Shown here: piece by piece, positions 5,710 to 12,330 of the stretch
Position numbering within the stretch: the first letter of the stretch is position 1
Layout of the letters: each line of letters begins with the position of its first letter
Assembly: GCA_021790055.1 (NCBI GenBank)
Contig: JAJYIL010000012.1
Coordinates: forward strand, 1 to 16,273
Direction of reading: 5' to 3'
DNA from: Bacteroidota bacterium
GTDB taxonomy: Bacteria; Bacteroidota; Ignavibacteria; Ignavibacteriales; Ignavibacteriaceae
DNA length: 16,273 nt
Notes under the pieces: model-generated
The model's database searches: none
The model's input: the letters and a program-made list of their open reading frames with translations, nothing else
What the model was told of the DNA's origin: nothing
Made by a program: the position numbers and the translations under genes

Positions 5710-7997
5710 TTGTGTTTTTACTTGGGGTGGTGACCGTTTTTCCTCAATCACCACATGGAAAAGATTTGAAGCTGGATTGTTCGGATTGTCATATGTCTAC
5801 CAACTGGAATATTATTCCGGCTAAAATAAAATTTAATCATAATACTATGACTTCATTTAAATTGACAGGGCAGCATGCGACCGTAAGCTGCCAGTCTTGT
5901 CATAAAAGTTTAATTTTTTCGGAGGTAAAATCTAATTGTATATCTTGCCACAAAGACGTTCATAGAAATTCATTGGGACCAAACTGCGTAGAGTGCCATA
6001 GCACTCAATCATGGATTGCAGTCAACATTATCAAGCTTCACCAGGAAAGAAGATTTTCGCTTATTGGAGTTCATCAAAATGTAGACTGCCAGAGCTGCCA
6101 TTCCGGTTATGCTGATTTATATTTCCCGACGCAAAGTACATCTTGCTATAGCTGCCATAAAGCGCAATTTGCTGCGGCAACATCTCCAAATCATATCCAG
6201 TCGAGTTTTTCAACCAACTGCCGCGAATGTCATAGTGTAACGGATTTTTCTTGGGGGACAACCAGTTTTAACCATAACTTTTTCCCCTTGGTCGGTGCAC
6301 ATAATATCCAGAACTGCTTTTCATGCCATTCGCCGGGTAGCAATTTCCAGGGGCTAACTACTGCATGTTATCCATGCCATAAACAGGACTATGTGAATGC
6401 TAAAAATCCGGATCATGTTGCCGCTAAGTTTCCCACTACATGCCAGGACTGCCATACTACTACCGTAACAGGTTTTACGCAAGCGTTCTTTAGCCATAAT
6501 TCAACGGGCTTTCCGTTAACCGGTGCCCATGTGAATGTTTCATGTCAGTCTTGCCATAATGGAAATTATACAAGCACGCCGACTGATTGTTATTCCTGCC
6601 ATAGTAAGGATTTTGCTGGTACAACCAATCCTAGTCATGCTCAGCAGAATTTTTCGCACAACTGCGCTCTGTGCCATTCAACTTCAAGTTTCGGTAATGG
6701 CACGTTTGACCACAATACTACGAGCTTCCCTCTGACAGGCGCTCATACAACAGTGTCCTGCCAGTCTTGCCATAATGGAAATTACACAAGTACGCCGTCT
6801 GATTGCAACTCTTGTCATAGTAAAGATTATGCAGCTACCACAAATCCGAGCCATGCTGCGATTGGTCTATCGACAACTTGCCAGGATTGCCATAATACGG
6901 CAAACTTTACAACATCAACGTTTAATCATTCGTCAACAGGATTTGCATTAACCGGCGCCCATACAACTGTCTCTTGTCAGTCATGCCATAAAGGAACTGT
7001 AGTAGGAACGCCTACTGATTGCTATAGCTGCCATGCGACGGATTATGCCAATACAACAGATCCAAATCATGCGCAGCAAGGATTCTCTCACGACTGCTCG
7101 CAATGTCATTCAACGACAAGCTTTGGCGACGGATCATTTAATCATAATACAATAGGCTTCCCATTAACTGGCGCCCATATAACAGTATCATGCCAGTCTT
7201 GCCATAATGGAAATTATACAAATACACCTTCGGATTGTAACTCTTGCCATAATAAAGATTATATGGCTACCACGAACCCGAGCCATACTACTCTCGGCTT
7301 GCCGACTACCCGCCAGGATTGCCATACGACGACAGACTTTACTACATCGACATTTAATCATTCGACAACTTCATTTGTGCTAACAGGTGCACATACAACA
7401 GTTGCCTGTCAATCCTGCCATACCGGAAATGTTGCCAGTACGCCTACGGATTGCTATAGCTGCCACGCAACTGATTATAACAACACTACAGATCCTAATC
7501 ATGCACAGCAGGGATTTCCTCATGACTGCTCTCAATGCCATAGTACAACCGGCTTCGGCGATGCAAGTTTTAATCATAACAATACGGGCTTTCCATTGAC
7601 CGGCGCTCATACAACTGTTTCATGCCAGTCATGCCATAACGGCAATTATACCAGTACGCCTATTGCATGTTATGCATGTCATCAAGCAGATTATAATGGT
7701 ACAACAAATCCTGCTCACCAGACAGCCGGATTCCCAACTGATTGTACGCCATGCCATACTACGTCGGGCTGGACACCTTCGACTTTTAATCATACAACGT
7801 ATTTCCCTCTTACGGGAGACCATAATATTTCTACGTGCAACACTTGCCATATATACGCTGCAAACTTTACGGTATTTTCCTGTACGAATGCATGTCACAG
7901 CCAGGCAAGCACGGATCCGCATCATCGCGGAGTAAATGGATATGTTTACAGTCCGACATCATGCTACGGATGTCATCCGACAGGGCGGGGAGATTAG
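5688..7997 (+). CDS. Secreted giant multihaem cytochrome, 29 CxxCH plus two variant motifs
   Basis: A 769-residue protein with an N-terminal signal peptide (hydrophobic residues 4-18). One CxxCH (residues 31-35) follows, then ten modules each holding three haem sites. Modules 4-9 are exactly 72 residues, with the pattern FNH, LTGAH, CQSCH, CxSCH, NPxH, CxxCH. I count 29 canonical CxxCH motifs. Module 7 has RQDCH (R542 in place of the first Cys) and module 10 has the wider CTNACH (732-737). Each module also carries three conserved non-motif histidines, enough for bis-His ligation of three haems, as in triheme cytochrome c7 (PpcA-type) domains. Modules 4-9 are rich in Thr, Asn and Ser and contain only about four lysines and one arginine, unlike the preceding gene. 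Together with the barrel protein downstream, this suggests an outer-membrane-associated or extracellular electron wire. The start lies inside the end of the previous gene, implying translational coupling. Confidence 0.9.
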   Translation: MRLVSCLVVFLLGVVTVFPQSPHGKDLKLDCSDCHMSTNWNIIPAKIKFNHNTMTSFKLTGQHATVSCQSCHKSLIFSEVKSNCISCHKDVHRNSLGPNCVECHSTQSWIAVNIIKLHQERRFSLIGVHQNVDCQSCHSGYADLYFPTQSTSCYSCHKAQFAAATSPNHIQSSFSTNCRECHSVTDFSWGTTSFNHNFFPLVGAHNIQNCFSCHSPGSNFQGLTTACYPCHKQDYVNAKNPDHVAAKFPTTCQDCHTTTVTGFTQAFFSHNSTGFPLTGAHVNVSCQSCHNGNYTSTPTDCYSCHSKDFAGTTNPSHAQQNFSHNCALCHSTSSFGNGTFDHNTTSFPLTGAHTTVSCQSCHNGNYTSTPSDCNSCHSKDYAATTNPSHAAIGLSTTCQDCHNTANFTTSTFNHSSTGFALTGAHTTVSCQSCHKGTVVGTPTDCYSCHATDYANTTDPNHAQQGFSHDCSQCHSTTSFGDGSFNHNTIGFPLTGAHITVSCQSCHNGNYTNTPSDCNSCHNKDYMATTNPSHTTLGLPTTRQDCHTTTDFTTSTFNHSTTSFVLTGAHTTVACQSCHTGNVASTPTDCYSCHATDYNNTTDPNHAQQGFPHDCSQCHSTTGFGDASFNHNNTGFPLTGAHTTVSCQSCHNGNYTSTPIACYACHQADYNGTTNPAHQTAGFPTDCTPCHTTSGWTPSTFNHTTYFPLTGDHNISTCNTCHIYAANFTVFSCTNACHSQASTDPHHRGVNGYVYSPTSCYGCHPTGRGD
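6489..7784 (+). repeat. Six tandem 216-bp (72-codon) triheme modules
   Basis: In-frame coding repeats start at 6489, 6705, 6921, 7137, 7353 and 7569 with no length variation at all. A longer period is also visible. Modules 5 and 7 resemble each other (CNSCH, QDCH, TTST ends), as do modules 6 and 8 (CYSCHATDY, DPNHAQQGF, CSQCH). This implies duplication of a 432-bp two-module unit. The protein repeats are closer than the DNA repeats, with many synonymous differences, so the modules have diverged under selection for protein sequence. Degenerate copies of the module precede (from 5832) and follow (7785 to the stop). Confidence 0.93.
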
Positions 7998-8002
7998 CTT
8001 TT

Positions 8003-9679
8003 ATGAATAATGATAGGAATGAGATGAAAGTTTATCGGAAAATGATAGACAAGCTATGGAAAAAGTTGTTTAAAATATTTTTGGTGACGATATTCTTATT
8101 TTGCGCCGCCTTCGGGCAAGAATCAAAGTTGGTTAGAAAAAACGGAACCGTTTCGTTCATTACGTCTCAAAACATCTATGTTAAGTTCGAAAATACTTCT
8201 GGAATTTTAGCCGGCGATACTCTTTATTATAACAGCAGGGACAATGCGCTGCCTGTAATGATTGTGAGATTTATATCATCAATTTCAGCAGAAGGACAGA
8301 AGATATCAAATATAAATATTAAAGTTGGAGATCCTCTCTTCGCATTAGTAAAAAGCAGCGGAACCAAAGCTATGCAATTCCCTGTAGCTGGTAATGAAAG
8401 GGACACAAATCTTGTTAATGATAATAGCAAGATAGTTAAAGCAGACAAGTTCAATATTCCGAAAAACAGGTCCACCTTTTTCGGAAGCATTAGTGCGAAC
8501 TCCTTTTCAAACTATGCAAATTATATTAATAGCGTTGGTATACAGCGTTGGAATTATACTGTTAACCTGAATGCCGAAAATATTGGCGGAAGCCCGTTCT
8601 ATTTTACAAACTACATGAACTTGAACTACATGAGCTCTGAATGGAGTGATGTGAAAGCAAATGTATTTAACAACCTTAGAGTATACGATTTCTCTCTTGG
8701 TTACAAAGTTAATGGATTTAGCGCATGGATTGGAAGACATACAAACTATAATATATCAAGCCTCGGCCCGGTTGACGGAGTTGAATTGGAAAAATCTTTC
8801 CTTGGCAATTTCGCAATAGGAGGAATAGTCGGTTCCAGACCTGATTTTTATACTATGGGAATTAACGGCAAGCTGTTCGAGTACGGCGGTTATTTAACCA
8901 GAACCGATTCCGCTAACAACGGAGTTATGCAAAATACACTTGCTCTTTTCCAGCAAACTTATGGCGGTAAAACCGATAGAAGGTATTTATACTTTCAGCA
9001 TACTAACACTATAATACCGGATCTTTATCTTTTTGCATCTACTGAAGTGGATTTATATAAGGAACAAAACAATGTTCCGATAAACGATTTTTCTTTAACA
9101 AGCATATTCGTCAATACTCAATATTCACCGGTGAGCTTTTTATCAATCAATCTTTCATATGATGCCCGCAAGAATGTAGTTTATTACCAAACGTTCAAAA
9201 GCTTCCTGGATAGTCTTTTTACAAATGAAATGAGACAAGGCGTGCAAGGTGGGTTCTTTATTAGACCCGGCGGCGGATTATTCTTTAACTTATCTGCCGG
9301 ATACAGCTATCAAAAAGGCGACGTAAAGCCTGCACGCAACCTGAACTTTGCTGTTACCGAGGCAGAGCTTCCTGTAATCGATGTATCGGCAACGGTTAAT
9401 TATAATAAAATTTTCGGAAGCTACCAGAACGGAACAATGTATGGGATTTCCCTTACAAAATTTTTTCCGTTTAATGTTACTACTCTTACAGCCGGATTTT
9501 CTCAAATTCAGTACAGCTTTGGAAACGCATTGACTAATTTCAATCAGAAGTCTGTAACAGCGCAGATCGATACAAAAATCTTCGGCCCGTTATTCTTCAA
9601 TTTTTATTATGAAGGAGATTTCGACGGTGTTGCTACTTACAACCGGTTTATGACGGGCTTCAACTATAGATTTAGATGA
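8003..9679 (+). CDS. Predicted outer-membrane beta-barrel protein (putative conduit porin)
   Basis: About 558 residues from the ATG at 8003, preceded by GGGGAG at 7987-7992. ATGs at 8024 and 8042 are alternative starts giving shorter n-regions. The open frame continues upstream inside the cytochrome gene, but that part is not coding-like. After a signal peptide (hydrophobic FKIFLVTIFLFCAAFG, Q next) comes a small domain of about 80 residues with a G-x-V...V-x-F-x-x-x-x-G-x-x-x-G-D pattern, like SH3-type barrels in envelope proteins. The remainder (roughly residue 145 onward) has short alternating polar/hydrophobic stretches rich in Tyr, Phe, Asn and Gly, typical of outer-membrane beta strands. 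The protein ends in NYRFR, not a classical terminal Phe. Its place directly after two secreted multihaem cytochromes suggests the barrel that lets them exchange electrons across the outer membrane. It cannot be assigned to MtrB/PioB or another named porin family by eye. Confidence 0.65.
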   Translation: MNNDRNEMKVYRKMIDKLWKKLFKIFLVTIFLFCAAFGQESKLVRKNGTVSFITSQNIYVKFENTSGILAGDTLYYNSRDNALPVMIVRFISSISAEGQKISNINIKVGDPLFALVKSSGTKAMQFPVAGNERDTNLVNDNSKIVKADKFNIPKNRSTFFGSISANSFSNYANYINSVGIQRWNYTVNLNAENIGGSPFYFTNYMNLNYMSSEWSDVKANVFNNLRVYDFSLGYKVNGFSAWIGRHTNYNISSLGPVDGVELEKSFLGNFAIGGIVGSRPDFYTMGINGKLFEYGGYLTRTDSANNGVMQNTLALFQQTYGGKTDRRYLYFQHTNTIIPDLYLFASTEVDLYKEQNNVPINDFSLTSIFVNTQYSPVSFLSINLSYDARKNVVYYQTFKSFLDSLFTNEMRQGVQGGFFIRPGGGLFFNLSAGYSYQKGDVKPARNLNFAVTEAELPVIDVSATVNYNKIFGSYQNGTMYGISLTKFFPFNVTTLTAGFSQIQYSFGNALTNFNQKSVTAQIDTKIFGPLFFNFYYEGDFDGVATYNRFMTGFNYRFR

Positions 9680-9749
9680 CTCGATTCTTTCTTGCTGATA
9701 AGTTAACTTTAATATCAAAAATTGATTCTTGCTTTAAAAAAATTTTGCT

Positions 9750-9828
9750 CTTAATCTTACCTGAACAAAATCAGATCTCCATCTGAGGCGGACCAGCCTA
9801 TGGCTGAAAGATTAGGAGAAAGATTAAG
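9750..9828 (+). other. Candidate structured RNA or palindromic repeat element
   Basis: A perfect 9-bp outer inverted repeat (CTTAATCTT 9750-9758, AAGATTAAG 9820-9828) encloses two smaller perfect hairpins: TCAGAT/ATCTGA (9771-9776 with 9781-9786, 4-base loop) and CAGCC/GGCTG (9794-9798 with 9802-9806, 3-base loop). The layout is that of a three-way junction. It lies in the 195-bp gap between the barrel gene and the first TPR gene, ending 46 bp before the latter's start. It could be a leader RNA structure, a processing site within the operon transcript, or a dispersed REP-like element. It matches no riboswitch I recognise. Confidence 0.45.
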
Positions 9829-9874
9829 TGCCTGATAACAATAATAACTAATACAGAAAAGTTTGAGTAAATAA

Positions 9875-10510
9875 ATGAAAGTAAACATTGAGGGACTAAA
9901 AAAAGTCAAGCCTTTGTATATTTATCTTACAGGAATAATCCTAGGAATAATAGTGCTTTTTATCTTTGCGAATATCCGCGACAACAAATCTAAAATTATT
10001 AAGGCGCCGCCTATTGTTAACGGTCAGACTCTACCTAATGATCCAATCCATAGAGGGCTGGAAAATCCTGTTGCACAAAAGCCCAACAAAAGCAACGTTA
10101 TGCCGAGCATTATGCAGCACATGAATGAGTTGAGGACTGCTGTAATCAATAATCCCGGAGATACTTTGAAGTTGAGAGAATATGCCGACTTTCTTGCCGA
10201 GGCTCAAATGAACGACAAAGCGATTGAGTATTATCAAAAGATACTAAAGATAAATCCAAGAAGAGTTGATGTTATGTCTTCGCTTGTTTACATTTTTTAT
10301 ACCGAACACAACCTTAGTGAAGCGGATAGATACTTGAATAAAATTCTCTCGGTTGACCGGAACAATGTTAACGCCTTGTATAACCTCGGTGCAGTATCGG
10401 CAACCGAAGGGAAAAGGGAAGAAGCAAGAAAGTTGTGGATGAGAATTATAAGAGACTTCCCGAATTCACCACTTGCCCAAAAAGCAAAAGCATCGCTCGC
10501 GCAACTTTAA
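9875..10510 (+). CDS. Membrane-anchored TPR protein (copy 1)
   Basis: 211 residues: a short basic N-terminus, one transmembrane helix (about 13-33), a linker of roughly 60 residues containing LPNDPIHRGLENP (53-65), then TPR helices from about residue 85. The repeats are recognisable in AIEYYQKILKINPRR, ADRYLNKILSVDRNNVNAL and ARKLWMRIIRDFPNS. The topology suggests an inner-membrane anchor with the TPR domain in the periplasm, although a cytoplasmic domain cannot be excluded. It is paralogous to the next gene along its whole length. TPR proteins of this layout (CcmH/CycH/NrfG type) help deliver apocytochromes for haem attachment, so a role in assembling the multihaem cytochromes upstream is a reasonable inference from position, not from a diagnostic motif. 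No clear Shine-Dalgarno sequence is present. Confidence 0.8.
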   Translation: MKVNIEGLKKVKPLYIYLTGIILGIIVLFIFANIRDNKSKIIKAPPIVNGQTLPNDPIHRGLENPVAQKPNKSNVMPSIMQHMNELRTAVINNPGDTLKLREYADFLAEAQMNDKAIEYYQKILKINPRRVDVMSSLVYIFYTEHNLSEADRYLNKILSVDRNNVNALYNLGAVSATEGKREEARKLWMRIIRDFPNSPLAQKAKASLAQL

Positions 10511-10693
10511 ATAAACAATACTTTTCTTTCCTATTCATGAGAAAAATTAATTTCTATTTTTCAATAAAGAAAGAAGAGTTTTTTTCTTCACTTTTATTTT
10601 AACAAAAAAAGCAAGTTTTTCATCATTGTCGAATGCCGGTGTAATTGGTACAAAAACTGCCGATTACAGTGATTGAATTTTTGGGATTTGACG

Positions 10694-11299
10694 ATGAAAA
10701 ATATTAAACCAATTTATATTTACGGAATCGGTGTTATTCTTAGCGCACTTGTTTTTATTTTCCTTTCGCAGAAAGACGAGACCGGCTTTCCTAAAAATGC
10801 CGGCGGTATTACAAATAGACAGATGCCAAACGACAACATTCATAAAGGGCTTAACAACCCGGCACAGCTTCCTAACCAGTACAATGTGTCGGCTGAAATA
10901 ATGAAGCGTATGGAAATGCTAAAACAAGCGGCAGATGACAATCCCCGTGATACTGCAAAGCAAAAAGCTTATGCCGACTTTCTTTCCGAGGCTCACCAGC
11001 CTGATAAAGCGCTGGTTTATTACAACAAGATATTAAGCTTGTATCCAGGGCGCATTGATGTTTTGTTTTCGGTCGCTTATATAAATTATACTGAGAGAAA
11101 ATTTTCAGCGGCAGAGAAAATTCTTAAAAGAGTAATCTCTTTCGATAAAAATAATTTACAGGCGTACTATAACTTAGGTGCCCTCGCAGCAAGCGAAGGT
11201 AATAAAGCAAAGGCGAAGGAGATCTGGAATAAATTAGTTAGAGAGCATCCTGGAACCAAGATAGCTGCAACAGCAAGAAAATCTTTAGGAGAGATTTAG
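10694..11299 (+). CDS. Membrane-anchored TPR protein (copy 2)
   Basis: 201 residues from the ATG at 10694, which has GGGA at 10683-10686. A TTG at 10673 would add seven residues. The protein is paralogous to copy 1: a transmembrane helix (about 6-25), the linker motif MPNDNIHKGLNNP (44-56), and TPR helices with KALVYYNKILSLYPGR and a YYNLGALAASEGN segment that closely parallels copy 1. It ends in a similar A-x-A-x-x-SL-x-x pattern. The pair is a tandem duplication, with copies separated by about 180 bp of very AT-rich sequence that holds only a weak A/T hairpin near 10570. The stop codon abuts, with no gap, the end of the convergent zinc transporter gene. The role is probably shared with copy 1. 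Confidence 0.8.
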   Translation: MKNIKPIYIYGIGVILSALVFIFLSQKDETGFPKNAGGITNRQMPNDNIHKGLNNPAQLPNQYNVSAEIMKRMEMLKQAADDNPRDTAKQKAYADFLSEAHQPDKALVYYNKILSLYPGRIDVLFSVAYINYTERKFSAAEKILKRVISFDKNNLQAYYNLGALAASEGNKAKAKEIWNKLVREHPGTKIAATARKSLGEI

Positions 11300-12208
11300 T
11301 TATTCGTTAATATCGTGCTTAATGCTGACAAGTCCGTTTTGCTCTTTGCTTAAGTCGGCTTCAAGCTGGATTGTCGGATGATCTATATTGAACTTGCTCT
11401 TTAGCTCTTTTTCGAGCTTAGCGATAATAAGGTAACCTTTGCTTAAGAGCTGGTCTTCAATTACAACGTGAATGGATAAGGCATACATTTTTGATGATAA
11501 AGACCAGATGTGAAGATGGTGGATTTCTTTTACTTCAGGGAAATCTGATATAAAAGCTGAAACCTCGTTCATATCAATTTCCTTCGGTGTACCCTCGCTT
11601 AAAATGTTCACCGTTTCCAGGGCTACATCCCAGCCGCTTTTAATAATAAACAACCCTATTATAATTGAAAATACCGGATCAAGAATTACCCAGTTGAAAA
11701 AATAAATTAAAATACCTGCGATAATAACAAAGAAGGAATTAAGCGCATCATAAAACATGTGAAGGTATGCCGATTTCATGTTCAGATCTTCATGTGAGCC
11801 TTTATAAAGCAGGTAAGAAGACAAGGCATTTGCCGCAAAGCCGAGTGCCGCCACTATAATTACCCATGTGGCTTTTACTTGTTCGGGAGACATCAGCCTC
11901 TGAGCCGCTTCGTAAATTATATAAACGCCGATTATGACAAGCGCTGATGAATTTATAAATGCAGCTATAATCTCTGCTCTTATATACCCGTAAGATTTAT
12001 CCGGTGTTGCTTTCCACCTGGACATTCTGACAGCCGCAAAGCTTAATATCAAAGAAAGCAAATCACCGAAGTTATGAAGTGCATCGGAAATCAATGCGAG
12101 GCTATTGCTGATAATGCCTGCTGTAAGCTCACCGGCAACTATCAGCGAGTTTAAGATTATGGATACTATTAAGTTCCGTTGAGTTGTGTTTCTATGATGA
12201 TGAACCAT
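11300..12208 (-). CDS. Cation diffusion facilitator, zinc exporter (CzcD/ZitB type)
   Basis: A 302-residue proton-coupled metal exporter of the inner membrane with about six transmembrane helices followed by a cytoplasmic ferredoxin-like dimerisation domain (from about residue 205). Helix 2 carries H45-N-F-G-D49 and helix 5 carries H150-M-F-Y-D154. This HxxxD/HxxxD pair is the zinc-transport site of the CzcD/ZnT branch, in contrast to the DxxxD of YiiP or manganese members. The YGYIRAE segment (73-79) is also typical. A short N-terminal His cluster (HHHR) is present, but there is no long His-rich loop. The gene is single, transcribed divergently from the MORN-repeat gene and convergently with the TPR gene. 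Its substrate is inferred from the motif as Zn2+, possibly also Co2+ or Cd2+. Confidence 0.92.
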   Translation of the reverse strand: MVHHHRNTTQRNLIVSIILNSLIVAGELTAGIISNSLALISDALHNFGDLLSLILSFAAVRMSRWKATPDKSYGYIRAEIIAAFINSSALVIIGVYIIYEAAQRLMSPEQVKATWVIIVAALGFAANALSSYLLYKGSHEDLNMKSAYLHMFYDALNSFFVIIAGILIYFFNWVILDPVFSIIIGLFIIKSGWDVALETVNILSEGTPKEIDMNEVSAFISDFPEVKEIHHLHIWSLSSKMYALSIHVVIEDQLLSKGYLIIAKLEKELKSKFNIDHPTIQLEADLSKEQNGLVSIKHDINE

Positions 12209-12330
12209 AACAAATTTTTTCCGTTTCGCTTTTCAATTTTTCTTCTGCTGAAATAATTATAATTTTGAAACTCGAATTATGATTTTGTTTTATCTTAGGA
12301 ACAAATTTAAACTTATTTTATAGAAAAAAT
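12209..12330. promoter_or_regulatory. Divergent promoter region between zinc exporter and MORN gene
   Basis: These 122 very AT-rich bases separate two divergent starts, so both promoters should lie here. TATCTTAG near 12292-12299 resembles the Bacteroidota -7 element (TAnnTTTG) for the rightward gene, but no convincing -33 partner was found. No palindromic metal-regulator operator was seen. The assignment rests on gene layout. Confidence 0.35.

Noticed and set aside
6489..7784. CRISPR-like periodic repeat
   Set aside because: The 216-bp period is in frame and encodes CxxCH modules. There are no short identical repeats with unique spacers.
7380..7935. Open frames of 70-98 codons on both strands inside the cytochrome repeats
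   Set aside because: They are shadows produced by the repeated low-stop codon pattern of the haem modules. Their translations show no domain and no start signal.
7835..8002. Upstream extension of the barrel gene into the cytochrome gene
   Set aside because: The extension is an out-of-frame reading of the cytochrome repeats. The ATG at 8003 has GGGGAG upstream and leads into a signal peptide.
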